This document shows positions 17,322 to 25,567 of a stretch of 64,000 nt of DNA, piece after piece. The stretch lies in assembly GCA_964494475.1 (NCBI GenBank), contig CAZBRS010000015.1, positions 1-64,000 of the forward strand. The letters run 5' to 3'. Each line of letters opens with the position of its first letter. The stretch's first letter is position 1. This DNA comes from CAZBRS01 sp964494475. GTDB taxonomy: Bacteria; Myxococcota_A; UBA9042; CAZBRS01. The notes beneath the pieces were generated by a model. The model had not been told where the DNA came from and did not search any database. It was given only the letters and a program-made list of their open reading frames with translations. Both the position numbers and the translations under genes were made by a program.

Positions 17322-19405
17322 GCCGTCTTCGCGTCGTATTCTTCCTGGCGGGGTTGCTCGCGTCGGGCTGTTGGAGCGACCCGTCCGACTTTCCGCGCAG
17401 CAACGCCTCCGATCCCCTGGCCGACGCCGATGACGACGGCGTGCTCAACCAGGACGACAACTGTCGCTTCGACGCGAACCCCGCGCAAGACGACCTCGAC
17501 TCCGACGGCGTGGGCGACGTGTGCGATCTCTGCCCCACCGCCGCCGACCCCGACAACGGCGACGGCGACGCCGACGGGCTCGGCGATGCGTGCGACAACT
17601 GCCCCGACGCGATCAACGTGGGCCAGTACGACGGCGACGACGACGGCGCGGGCGACGCCTGCGACCTCTGTCCGCTGCTGGCCCACCAGGACGACGCCGA
17701 TGGCGACGGCGACGGCGTGCCCGACGCGTGCGACGATTGTCCGAGCACGGCCGACGGGGAACAGACCGACACCGACGGCGACGGTGTGGGCGACGCCTGC
17801 GACGCCTGCGAAGGGGTCGACGATCTCCTCGGTCCCGACGGCGACGGCGACGGCGTGCGCGACGCGTGCGACGATTGCCCGGCGGCGCCCGACCCCGAGC
17901 AGCAGGACGGTGACCACGACGGCGCTGCCGATGCCTGCGACGTCTGCCCCGCGGTGCAGAACCCGGGCCAGGAAGATCGCGACCACGACGGCGTGGGCGA
18001 TGCCTGCGACGCTTGTCCGGACGCGCCCGACGCCAAGCAGGCCGACTCCGACGACGACGGCGTGGGTGACGCGTGCGACGTGTGCCCGACCAAGGTCGAT
18101 CCCGACCAGGTCGACGGCGACGGCGACGGCGCGGGCGATGCGTGCGACGCGTGCCCTTCGGTCGCGAACCCGGAGCAGGACGACAGCGACGGCGACGGCC
18201 TGGGTGACGCCTGCGACAACTGCCGCGTCGCGGCCAACGCCACCCAGGGCGACGGCGATCTCGACGGCTTCGGCGACCCCTGCGACGTGTGCCCCGCGCG
18301 CTACGATCCGGCCCAGGTCGACAGCGACGGCGACGGCAAGGGCGATGCCTGCGAGGCGTGGGTGCCCACGGTGGGGCTGGACGAGCCGCGCGTGCTCGAC
18401 GTGCCCGGCGGCCCCGATCTGGTGGTCGGGGGCGATTGGGATCGCGACGGCAACGTCGATCTGCTCGCCACGCTGGCGCACGCTGCCGGCGGCGTGGCCT
18501 GGATTCCGGGCCACGGCGAGACCGCCTGGGGCCCGCCCGTGGTGCACGCCACGCTGCCCCTGCCGTCGTCCGTGGCGCTGGCCGACCTCGACCGCGACGG
18601 CGCGCTCGATCTGGTGGTGGGCCACGCGGGCGCGTCGGTGGTGCGCGTGTTCTCGTGGGGTTCGCCCTCGGGCGTGGTCGACCTGCTCGACCTCGCGCTG
18701 CCGTTCGTGGCCGAGCACGTGGCCGCTGGCGATCTCGACGGCGACGGCTGGCTCGACCTGGTGGCAGGCTCCGAGGCCGACGGCGCCCTGGCCGCGTTCC
18801 GGCGCGTCGCGCCGTGGTCGTTCGAGCAGTCGTGGGCCGACGCGCCGCCGAACGTGCGTTCGCCGTGGCTGGTGCCCTCGCTCGAGGGGCGCCTCGACGT
18901 GCTCGCCCTGTCGACCGACACCGAGCCCGCGTTCCTGCCCTATTCGGGCCTCGGCGACGCCACTTTCGTGACCGGAGCTCCCCTGGCGCTCCCCTTCGAG
19001 GCCACCGAGCTGGCCTGGGGCTTCATCGACGACGATCCGCGCGTCGACCTCGTGGTCACCGGCCTGGCCGCGGGGCAGGCGCAGGTGCTGCGCCAGGACG
19101 CCAACGGTCGCTTCAAGCTGCACGGCCCGGCCCTGGCGCTGGGGTCGCCCTCGTGCCCCATCCTGACCGACTTCACGGGCGACGGCGTGACCGACCTGGG
19201 CGTGTTGCTCCTGACCCAGGGCGTCATCACCGTGCTGGCCGGTGACGGCCTGGGCGGCTTCACCCCCGTGCCCCTGCTCACGGCGTTGCCGGTGGGCGCG
19301 GGCGCCACGCACTGGACGCTGGTCGACAAGAACCGCGACGATCGGCCCGACTGGGTGGTGACCGACCCCAACTCCGAGCAGATTCGAGTCTATCTGGCCG
19401 AGTAA
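17318..19405 (+). CDS. Lipoprotein with thrombospondin type 3 repeats and FG-GAP/VCBS-like propeller (695 aa)
   Basis: The signal sequence ends in lipobox LASGC (Cys18). Residues about 30-350 hold around a dozen thrombospondin type 3 repeats of the form DxDxDGxGDxCDxCP, which bind calcium and form disulfides. Residues about 360-690 carry FG-GAP/VCBS-like repeats (GDWDRDGNVDLL, ADLDRDGALDLVVG, GDLDGDGWLDLVAG) expected to fold as a beta-propeller. GTG 17318 is preferred: GGAGG lies upstream and it overlaps the previous stop. An ATG at 17303 is less likely. It is probably a surface calcium-binding protein acting with the PEGA protein. It converges with the glycosyltransferase gene, overlapping it by 16 bp. 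Confidence 0.85.
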   Translation: MSRLRVVFFLAGLLASGCWSDPSDFPRSNASDPLADADDDGVLNQDDNCRFDANPAQDDLDSDGVGDVCDLCPTAADPDNGDGDADGLGDACDNCPDAINVGQYDGDDDGAGDACDLCPLLAHQDDADGDGDGVPDACDDCPSTADGEQTDTDGDGVGDACDACEGVDDLLGPDGDGDGVRDACDDCPAAPDPEQQDGDHDGAADACDVCPAVQNPGQEDRDHDGVGDACDACPDAPDAKQADSDDDGVGDACDVCPTKVDPDQVDGDGDGAGDACDACPSVANPEQDDSDGDGLGDACDNCRVAANATQGDGDLDGFGDPCDVCPARYDPAQVDSDGDGKGDACEAWVPTVGLDEPRVLDVPGGPDLVVGGDWDRDGNVDLLATLAHAAGGVAWIPGHGETAWGPPVVHATLPLPSSVALADLDRDGALDLVVGHAGASVVRVFSWGSPSGVVDLLDLALPFVAEHVAAGDLDGDGWLDLVAGSEADGALAAFRRVAPWSFEQSWADAPPNVRSPWLVPSLEGRLDVLALSTDTEPAFLPYSGLGDATFVTGAPLALPFEATELAWGFIDDDPRVDLVVTGLAAGQAQVLRQDANGRFKLHGPALALGSPSCPILTDFTGDGVTDLGVLLLTQGVITVLAGDGLGGFTPVPLLTALPVGAGATHWTLVDKNRDDRPDWVVTDPNSEQIRVYLAE

Positions 19406-20589
19406 GCGCTCACGTCGCGCCACGTCGCCAGCAGGGCAGCCAGGGCGGCCTCCCGGGGGAAGCGCGCGGCGCGCTCGCGGCCGTTGGCGCCGAGCTCGCG
19501 GGCCAGCGCCGGCTCCCGCGTCAGGGTGTCGGCCGCGGCCGCCAGCGCGGCCGGGTCGTTGGGCGGCACCACCAGACCGGTGACGCCGTGCTCGAGCCAG
19601 TCGGGGGTGCCCCCGAGCGCGGTGCCGATCACCGGAACGCCCGCCGCCAGGGCCTCGAGGCCCGCCAGGCCGAAGGGCTCCTGCCACAGGCTCGGGAACC
19701 ACAGGGCGCGGGTGTGCGCGAGCAGGCGGGCCAGGCCCCGGCGGTCGAGCCAGCCCAAGCCGCGCACGCGCCCGGGGTGGGCCGCCACCGCCGCGGCCAC
19801 CTCGCTGGCCAGCGGGCCGTCGCCCGCCACGGCCAGGGGAACGGACGTGCGCAGCTGCAGCGCGGCCGCCAGGGCCACCCGCAGCCCCTTCTGCCAGGCG
19901 AGTCGCCCCGCGAACACGTGGAAGGTCGGCGCGGCGCTGCCCACGCGCGCCCGCTCGGCGTTCACGGCCTCCACGAACGCGGGGTCGACGAAGGGCGGCG
20001 CCAGCACGAGCCGGTCGGGAGCGACGCCAACGGCCGCGAGCTCGGCCTGCATGTAGCGCGACACGACGACCACCCGGGCCATCGCGGCGAGCGCCGCCAG
20101 CCGGCGCTGCGTGAGGGTGAGCATGCGGTCGGTGTAGCCCCGATCATCGAAGCACGCCGCGCACTCGCGCCCGAGGGGGGCGGAGCAGGCCGACCCGTCG
20201 GGGTGCACCTTGCCGCGCCCGGGACAGAAGGCGCGGTGGTCGTGGGCCGTGACGACGCCCCGGCCCGTCGCCGCCACGTGCTCGAGCACCGCGGGATCCT
20301 GCACGTCGTTCACGTGCACCACGTCGGGCGCCACCTCGTCGAGCAGCGCGTCGAGGCGCGCCAGGGTGGCGCGCCGACCCCGCGACCCGAGGCCCTTGCG
20401 TTCGAGGCCTTTCACGACGCGCGGCGCGGCGCCCGGCCAGGCGTTCGGCGCCAGCAGGGGGTCGACGCCCCCGACGCCCACGTGCGCGTCGACCCCGGCG
20501 CCGAGGCCGTGGACCACGTCGAGCAGCCAGCGCCCGGCGCCGCCGCGATCGTTGAGGTGCGCTTCGAGGAAGAGGACGCGCAACCTCAC
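19390..20589 (-). CDS. Glycosyltransferase family 4 (GT-B) protein (399 aa)
   Basis: The protein has the GT-B layout. The N-terminal half has LFLEAHLNDRGGAGRW and DVVHVNDVQDP. The C-terminal nucleotide-sugar half has HVFAGRLAWQKG, the E-x7-E-type motif QEPFGLAGLEALAAGVPVIG, and GTPDWLEHGVTGLVVPP. It would transfer a sugar from a nucleotide donor to an unknown acceptor. The CPGRGK ... CSAPLGRECAACF segment carries a small cysteine cluster. The GTG start overlaps the stop of the glgC-like gene (GTGA), which suggests a link to ADP-glucose or glycogen-type polymers. It is not GlgA, which belongs to family GT5. Confidence 0.87.
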   Translation of the reverse strand: MRLRVLFLEAHLNDRGGAGRWLLDVVHGLGAGVDAHVGVGGVDPLLAPNAWPGAAPRVVKGLERKGLGSRGRRATLARLDALLDEVAPDVVHVNDVQDPAVLEHVAATGRGVVTAHDHRAFCPGRGKVHPDGSACSAPLGRECAACFDDRGYTDRMLTLTQRRLAALAAMARVVVVSRYMQAELAAVGVAPDRLVLAPPFVDPAFVEAVNAERARVGSAAPTFHVFAGRLAWQKGLRVALAAALQLRTSVPLAVAGDGPLASEVAAAVAAHPGRVRGLGWLDRRGLARLLAHTRALWFPSLWQEPFGLAGLEALAAGVPVIGTALGGTPDWLEHGVTGLVVPPNDPAALAAAADTLTREPALARELGANGRERAARFPREAALAALLATWRDVSAYSAR

Positions 20590-21854
20590 CCCTTCCCGTC
20601 TGCCGTCTCGCCGTGCTTCAGCTCGTTGCGCTTCAGGAGACCCCAGCCCGTGACCCCGGGCCCCACCAGGCAGTTGCGACCCACCCTGGCGCCCTTGGGG
20701 ATGCGCGCCCCCTTGCCCACCAGCGTGATGCCGCCCGTCACGTGCTCGGGGAAGCGCCGGTTCGGCTCGTCGGATTGCCCGTGGCCCACGACGCACTCCT
20801 CGCAGAACCACGCCTCGTTGTCGGCCACCACCCGATCGAGCTCGGCTCCGGCCTCGACGGTCACGCGGTGCAGCAGCACCGAATCGCGCACGACCGCTCC
20901 CTTGGCCACCACCACGCCCGTGGAGAGCACCGAGTTGATGACGGTGCCTTCGATGACCGCGCCCCTCGACACCAGCGAGTTGTGAACGGCGGCGCTCTTG
21001 GCGAGGCGCGCCGACGGCAGCGTGGCCATGTAGGGGATCTCGAGGTTGGTGCGCACCTTCCAGGCCGCCAGATCGAGGCCGGTGCCCGGGTTCAGGGCGT
21101 CCATGCAGGCCTCCCAATAGGAGCCGATGGTGCCCACGTCGCGCCAGTAGCCCGAGAAGCGGTGCACCTGCACGCGAGCCTGGTCGAGCATGGCCGGGAT
21201 CACGTGCTTGCCGAAGTCGTTCACGCTGGCCGCCGTGGTGCTCTCGAGCGCCTGCAGCAGCAGCTCGGTGTCGAAGACGTAGATGCCCATCGACGCCAGG
21301 TTCGACCGGGGCTTCGGCGGCTTCTCCTCGAAGTCGACCACGCGCCCGTCGTCGTCCGCGATCACGGTGCCGAAGCGCGGGGCCTCCGCCCAGGGCACCT
21401 CCATGACTGCCAGCGTGACGCCCGCCTTCCGCTCGCGGTGCTCGGCCACCATGGGCCGGTAGTCCATCGAGTAGATGTGGTCGGCCGAGAGGATGAGCAC
21501 CTGCTTGGACTTGAAGCGCCGGATGAAGTCGAGGTTCTGGCGCACCGCGTCGGCGGTGCCGTGGTACCAGTCGCGCTCCTCGCGCTGGATCGGCGGCAGG
21601 ATGCGCACGAGGCGCGTGCGCCCGAGCAGGTCCCACGCGGCGCCGTTCGAGATGTGATCGGTGAGCGCGACCGGTCGGTACTGCGTGAGCACGCCCACCT
21701 TCGTGAGGCCCGAGTGCATCACGTTGGTGAGCGTGAAGTCGATGATTCGGTAGTTGCCCGCGAAGGGCACCGCCGGCTTGGCGCGCCGTTCGGCCAGCAC
21801 GTTCAACCGGCTGCCGCGGCCGCCGGCCAGGAGCATCACGACCACGTCGTTCAT
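20586..21854 (-). CDS. glgC: Glucose-1-phosphate adenylyltransferase (422 aa)
   Basis: It makes ADP-glucose from glucose-1-phosphate and ATP. The nucleotide-binding motif LLAGGRGSRLNVLAERRAKP is intact, followed by PFAGNYRIIDF, a YRGTADA-like WYHGTADAVRQN, a LSADHIYSMDY metal site and a C-terminal left-handed beta-helix with hexapeptide repeats. Its length fits GlgC (about 420). It overlaps the upstream GlgC-family gene (ATGA) and the downstream glycosyltransferase (GTGA). The upstream paralogue is less well conserved, so this copy is probably the catalytic subunit. Confidence 0.9.
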   Translation of the reverse strand: MNDVVVMLLAGGRGSRLNVLAERRAKPAVPFAGNYRIIDFTLTNVMHSGLTKVGVLTQYRPVALTDHISNGAAWDLLGRTRLVRILPPIQREERDWYHGTADAVRQNLDFIRRFKSKQVLILSADHIYSMDYRPMVAEHRERKAGVTLAVMEVPWAEAPRFGTVIADDDGRVVDFEEKPPKPRSNLASMGIYVFDTELLLQALESTTAASVNDFGKHVIPAMLDQARVQVHRFSGYWRDVGTIGSYWEACMDALNPGTGLDLAAWKVRTNLEIPYMATLPSARLAKSAAVHNSLVSRGAVIEGTVINSVLSTGVVVAKGAVVRDSVLLHRVTVEAGAELDRVVADNEAWFCEECVVGHGQSDEPNRRFPEHVTGGITLVGKGARIPKGARVGRNCLVGPGVTGWGLLKRNELKHGETADGKG

Positions 21855-23122
21855 GCGAGGGTCCCCTCCTCCGTGACGGTCGCCCCGCTGGGGACGGGAT
21901 CGACGGGCAGGCTGGTGACGCCGGGGCTGACCATGACGTTCTTCTCGATCTTGGCCCCTGCGGGGATCGCCGAGTTCTTGCCGAAGACCGTCAGGCCGCT
22001 CTGCAGGCTGGCTCCGATCACGCTGTTGGGCGTGAGCGGGCCCATCAGGCCTACGGTGGCGTTGCCGCCGATGCGCGTGCCCTTGTCGGCGATGACCTGG
22101 TCGAGGATGGCGCCGGGGCCCACCTCGACGTCGTGCATCAGGATCGAGTTGCGCACCTGGGCGCCAGGATGCACGCGCACGTTGGGCCCGAGCATCGAGC
22201 CGCTCACCGAGCCCTCGATGACGCAGCCGGGCGACACCACGCTGTCGGAGACCTGCGCCCGCGCCAGGAAGCGCGCTGGCGGGGCGAAGGCCAGCCCCTG
22301 GTTCTCCTGGTTCGTCCGGATCGTGCGCGCCGGACCGCACAACAGGCCACCGGGCCGCACGCAGGCGAAGTTCGACTCGAAGAACTGGTCGACGGTCTTG
22401 GTGTAGGCCCAGTACCCGTCGTATACATAGCCGTAGGCGCTCTTCTCTTCGACCGCCCGTGGGACGATCTCATCGTACAGCTGGAACGTACGCCCGGAGC
22501 GCTGGTTCTCTTTCAGCCAGCGCACGAGCGCCGTCGTCCGGAACACGTAGATGGTGAGGCTCGCGAGGTCGGAGCGCGGATGCTCGGGCTTCTCTTCGTA
22601 GTGGGTGAGGCGCCCTTCGCCGTCGAGCACGCCCATGCCGTAGCGCACCTTGCCCCCCAGGGGCATGCGCTGGAAGACCGCGGTGACGTCGGCGCGCCGG
22701 GCAGCGTGGAAGGCGAGCAGCGGTGCGTAGTCCATGACGTAGGGGTGGTCGCCCGACAGGACCAGCACGTGCTCGGGCGCGTAGCGCTCGATGAAGAACA
22801 GGTTCTGGTAGAGCGCGTCGGCCGTGCCGCGGTACCAGTCGAACTCGCTGCCGCCCTGGAACGGCGGCAGGATCTCGCAGGTGCGGTTGCGGCCCACGAA
22901 GCCCCAGGGCTCGCCGACGCCCACGTGGTCCATGAGCGAGTAGGGCCGGTACTGCGACAGCAGGCCCACCTGTTCGAAGCCCGAGTTCGCCAGGTTCGAC
23001 AGGGCGAAGTCGATCATGCGGTAGGTGCCCGCGAAGGGCACGGCCGACTTGGGGCGACGCGCCGTGAGCACGCCCATCTCGTTGACGCGGCCGCCTGCCA
23101 GGATGAAGGCGATGGTGTTCAT
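21851..23122 (-). CDS. GlgC-family paralogue, GlgD-like (423 aa)
   Basis: It shares the full GlgC layout: FILAGGR at the start, PFAGTYRMIDF, WYRGTADALYQN, LSGDHPYVMDY and a C-terminal hexapeptide beta-helix. The P-loop is altered: GGRGSRL of GlgC is GGRVNEM here, and RAKP is RPKS. This recalls GlgD of Firmicutes, a regulatory partner of GlgC. A second catalytic enzyme with shifted specificity is also possible. It overlaps glgC downstream and the small gene upstream by 4 bp each. Confidence 0.83.
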   Translation of the reverse strand: MNTIAFILAGGRVNEMGVLTARRPKSAVPFAGTYRMIDFALSNLANSGFEQVGLLSQYRPYSLMDHVGVGEPWGFVGRNRTCEILPPFQGGSEFDWYRGTADALYQNLFFIERYAPEHVLVLSGDHPYVMDYAPLLAFHAARRADVTAVFQRMPLGGKVRYGMGVLDGEGRLTHYEEKPEHPRSDLASLTIYVFRTTALVRWLKENQRSGRTFQLYDEIVPRAVEEKSAYGYVYDGYWAYTKTVDQFFESNFACVRPGGLLCGPARTIRTNQENQGLAFAPPARFLARAQVSDSVVSPGCVIEGSVSGSMLGPNVRVHPGAQVRNSILMHDVEVGPGAILDQVIADKGTRIGGNATVGLMGPLTPNSVIGASLQSGLTVFGKNSAIPAGAKIEKNVMVSPGVTSLPVDPVPSGATVTEEGTLA

Positions 23123-23445
23123 TCGAAGGGGTTCCCCAGCCAGCGTTCGAGGGTTCGGTCATGGCGGACGAGGTACGCCACCTCGGCTGCCTCCAGGAAG
23201 ACGGTGTGCCGGTAGCGCGCGCGGCGGTCGGCGACGATCAGCGTGACGCCGCCGTCGCTCTCCTGCCGCACGATCAGCCGCTCGTCGCGGCGCAGCAGGC
23301 GCGCCACCCGGCCCAGGTAGTGCGCGTAGCGCAGGATGGGGAGGGTACGGGGATCGGAGAACACCTCGAAGGCCCGGTTGCGGCTGATGGGCACGCCCAG
23401 CGCCTCGAGGGCCATCAAGCGTTCGAGCGTTCGTCGTCCGCGCAC
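23119..23445 (-). CDS. Small conserved-looking protein of unknown function (108 aa)
   Basis: I do not recognise the family. The protein is basic, with an Arg-rich middle (RVARLLRRDERLIVRQ) and alternating beta pattern after it. GTG 23445 is chosen because GGAGG lies 5-6 bp upstream, inside the gap after the lipoprotein gene. It ends in an ATGA overlap with the GlgD-like gene, so it belongs to the same operon and may serve the same pathway. Confidence 0.68.
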   Translation of the reverse strand: MRGRRTLERLMALEALGVPISRNRAFEVFSDPRTLPILRYAHYLGRVARLLRRDERLIVRQESDGGVTLIVADRRARYRHTVFLEAAEVAYLVRHDRTLERWLGNPFE

Positions 23446-23456
23446 CGTCGCCTCCG

Positions 23457-24578
23457 TTACTTCGAGCCGTGCCAGGTGCCCTTGACCGGCTGACCGCCGG
23501 AGCGGCCTGTCCACGAGCCGTTCACCGAGGCACCCTTGAACGTGCCGTTCAGCCGGATCCAGTCGGCGCCCACGCGCGACTCGAGGTAGATGTTGTTGCC
23601 CCGCAGGCGCTTGCGCACCACCACCAGGCGCTTGCCGTTCAGGGTGGCGTCGGCCGAGGCGACCCCGCGCCCCACCACGCGGAACGACACGTGGCCCTTG
23701 GTCTGGCCGCCCAGGGTGCCGTTCCAGCGGCCGACCAGGGGCGAGGCCTCGACGGGCTTCTTCTTCTCTTGCGCGGGGCAGCCCTTCAGCCCGTCGGCCA
23801 GCGCCTTCGTGAACTCGGCGTCGTCCTTCACCTGGGCGCGCGCGGCGGCGTAGGTGGCCTCGTCGAGGCCGTACTCGTCGAGCAGGATGGCCGAATACTC
23901 CTCCTGCTCCTCCTTGGGCAGGTTGGTGCGGGTCGCGCACTCGAGCTTGATCGCGAGCGCCAGCAACCCCTCCTTCGTGGCCCCCTTGGCCACGGGCATG
24001 CACGCGGTCGCCAGCTTCTCGGCCTGGTCGAGGCCGTACTCCTCCTGGTCGGCGGCGAAGCTCTCGGCGGTGTAGCCCGCCTTGGCCAAAATGCCCGTGG
24101 TCAGCGCCTCGATCTGGGTCGCGTCGGCCCGGGCGGCGGCGCAGGTGAGCTCGGCGAAGACCTTGGCGAACTCGTCGGCGCTCTTGCCCTTGCGGGGCAT
24201 GCAGGCGGCCTTGCGCGACTCGGCCTCGATGGTGCCGAACTTCTCCATGTCGGCCAGGTAGCTCTCGCCCGAGTAGGCGTGCTTCGTCAGGACCTCGACG
24301 CGCTTCTTCTCGCGGTTGGCCGGGTCTTCGAGCACGGCCAGCGCGCACTCGAGCTCGGCGAACGCGACCACGAACTGCTCCTTGGTGCGCGCGGGAGGCT
24401 CCACGGGCGCGGGCGCGGCGGCCGGAGCGGGGGCCACGGCGGGGGCAGCCGCCGGCGCGGCGGCGGGGGCGGGCGCGGGCTCGGAGGGCTTGTTGCCGAG
24501 CAGATCGTCGATCTTTTCGCAGCCCAGGCTCCCCGTGACCAGCAGCGCGAGCAGCGCAAACCTCGTGAGCAGGCGCAT
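23457..24578 (-). CDS. Lipoprotein with Ala/Pro-rich linker (373 aa)
   Basis: The signal sequence ends in lipobox SLGC (Cys20). An Ala/Pro-rich linker (residues about 32-65) leads to a helical region (about 70-265) that repeats a pattern of EL-C-A ... Y-ES-ADxEKFG ... AACMP two to three times, with paired cysteines. The C-terminal part (about 275-373) is beta-rich, with GRWNGTLGG, NGTFKGASVNGSW and GTWHGS repeats. ATG 24578 follows GGGGGAG. It heads the operon leading to the GlgC-family genes. No function recognised. Confidence 0.82.
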   Translation of the reverse strand: MRLLTRFALLALLVTGSLGCEKIDDLLGNKPSEPAPAPAAAPAAAPAVAPAPAAAPAPVEPPARTKEQFVVAFAELECALAVLEDPANREKKRVEVLTKHAYSGESYLADMEKFGTIEAESRKAACMPRKGKSADEFAKVFAELTCAAARADATQIEALTTGILAKAGYTAESFAADQEEYGLDQAEKLATACMPVAKGATKEGLLALAIKLECATRTNLPKEEQEEYSAILLDEYGLDEATYAAARAQVKDDAEFTKALADGLKGCPAQEKKKPVEASPLVGRWNGTLGGQTKGHVSFRVVGRGVASADATLNGKRLVVVRKRLRGNNIYLESRVGADWIRLNGTFKGASVNGSWTGRSGGQPVKGTWHGSK

Positions 24579-24632
24579 GGTTTCTCCCCCCGATGGACGT
24601 GTCGCGCAAACGCCGGCGTGGCCGACGAGCCC

Positions 24633-24661
24633 ATGATACGGCCCAAGGGGCCGGCTGGCAA
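24633..24661 (-). promoter_or_regulatory. Predicted promoter of the lipoprotein-glgC operon
   Basis: Minus strand: TTGCCA (24661-24656), 17-bp spacer, TATCAT (24638-24633), about 50 bp before the ATG at 24578. Confidence 0.55.
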
Positions 24662-24743
24662 CGGGGAGGGAACGAGGAAACGGTGAGGGTGGGTCGAGGC
24701 TTCGCTCGACAGGGAGGGAGGCCCGGGCGGGCGCCTTTCCCAA

Positions 24744-24765
24744 GGGGCGATTCACGAATCGCCCC
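24744..24765. repeat. 22-bp perfect palindrome, intergenic
   Basis: GGGGCGATTC, AC, GAATCGCCCC, followed by TACC. It sits in the 336-bp gap between the lipoprotein and the toxin-antitoxin pair. The form resembles dispersed palindromic (REP-like) units rather than a terminator, as no T-run follows. The rest of the gap (24579-24914) holds two promoters and nothing else I can identify. Confidence 0.6.
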
Positions 24766-24853
24766 TACCTACCGTCACGGGACCAGCGACCGCTACTCCT
24801 TCCACGCGGAGGGGCTGGCCAGCCAAGCCGATCAGGGTCTCCGGTGATGTGAG

Positions 24854-24882
24854 TTGATCCGGGCTCCACCCTCGGCGACAAT
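24854..24882 (+). promoter_or_regulatory. Predicted promoter of the MntA-HepT pair
   Basis: TTGATC (24854-24859), 17-bp spacer, GACAAT (24877-24882). Transcription would begin near 24890. Confidence 0.5.
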
Positions 24883-24914
24883 GCTAACGAATGTTGTTGG
24901 GAGCACGCGGCTGC

Positions 24915-25211
24915 ATGTCGCTTTCAGAGATCCAGGGGGTGTTCGCGGCCAGCTTGGCGGACCTCGGCCAGCGCTACCGCGTGCGCTCGCTCGGCCTGTT
25001 CGGTTCGAGAGTGCGCGGCGACGCCGGCCCGGCAAGCGACCTGGACGTGCTCGTCGAGTTCGACGTGGCGCCGACCCTGTTCGAGTTCGTTCGGCTCGAA
25101 GACGAGCTCAGCGGTCTCTCCGGCGCCAAGGTCGATCTCGTCCTGCGCGACTCGCTGCGGCCCGAACTGGCCGCGCGCATCCTGGGCGAGGTCGTCCCCT
25201 GCCATGGCTGA
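24915..25211 (+). CDS. mntA: MNT-type nucleotidyltransferase antitoxin (98 aa)
   Basis: It has the minimal nucleotidyltransferase signature LGLFGSRVRGD ... SDLDVLVEFD (residues about 27-51). In MntA-HepT systems the MNT protein inactivates the HEPN toxin by adding AMP to a Tyr near its active site. ATG 24915 is preferred, with GGGAG 11 bp upstream. ATG 24891 is also possible as a leaderless start at the predicted +1. It overlaps hepT by 8 bp. Confidence 0.82.
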   Translation: MSLSEIQGVFAASLADLGQRYRVRSLGLFGSRVRGDAGPASDLDVLVEFDVAPTLFEFVRLEDELSGLSGAKVDLVLRDSLRPELAARILGEVVPCHG

Positions 25212-25566
25212 ACGTATCCATCAGCATTTCCTCAACGACATGCTCGACGCGGTTCGCGCCGCGCGGGAGTTCACCTCGGGGGTCGAGTTCGAGGCCTTCT
25301 GCCGCAACCGCGAAAAGCAGTTCGCGGTGGTCCGTGCGTTCGAGGTGCTGGGCGAGGCGGCGAAGAACATCCCAGCGACCGTTCGAGCGCGGCACGCACA
25401 CCTGCCGTGGCGCGAGATGACCGGCATGCGCGACAAGGTCATCCACGGGTACTTCGGGGTGAACCTGGAGATCGTGTGGCGTACTGTCGCGGAGGAGTTT
25501 CCCAAGCTCGAGCGCGGCCTGATCGCGATCATCGAGGCGGAGTTCCGACTGGAACCGCCGGAGTAG
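25204..25566 (+). CDS. hepT: HepT-like HEPN ribonuclease toxin (120 aa)
   Basis: This is a HEPN-domain protein with the catalytic RX4HXY motif, RDKVIHGY, near residues 79-86, and the DUF86-like opening segment. HepT proteins are RNases or tRNA-targeting toxins held inactive by the paired MNT protein. The conserved Tyr in the motif is the known AMPylation site in characterised pairs. The gene overlaps mntA and converges with the pseudo-dihydroorotase gene one base away. All motif residues are present, so it is likely active. Confidence 0.85.
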   Translation: MAERIHQHFLNDMLDAVRAAREFTSGVEFEAFCRNREKQFAVVRAFEVLGEAAKNIPATVRARHAHLPWREMTGMRDKVIHGYFGVNLEIVWRTVAEEFPKLERGLIAIIEAEFRLEPPE

Positions 25567-25567
25567 T

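Noticed and set aside
17156..19702. 848-codon minus-strand frame with Val/Ala/Gly repeats
   Set aside because: It mirrors the thrombospondin type 3 repeats on the plus strand, and the regular look is a product of that repeat.
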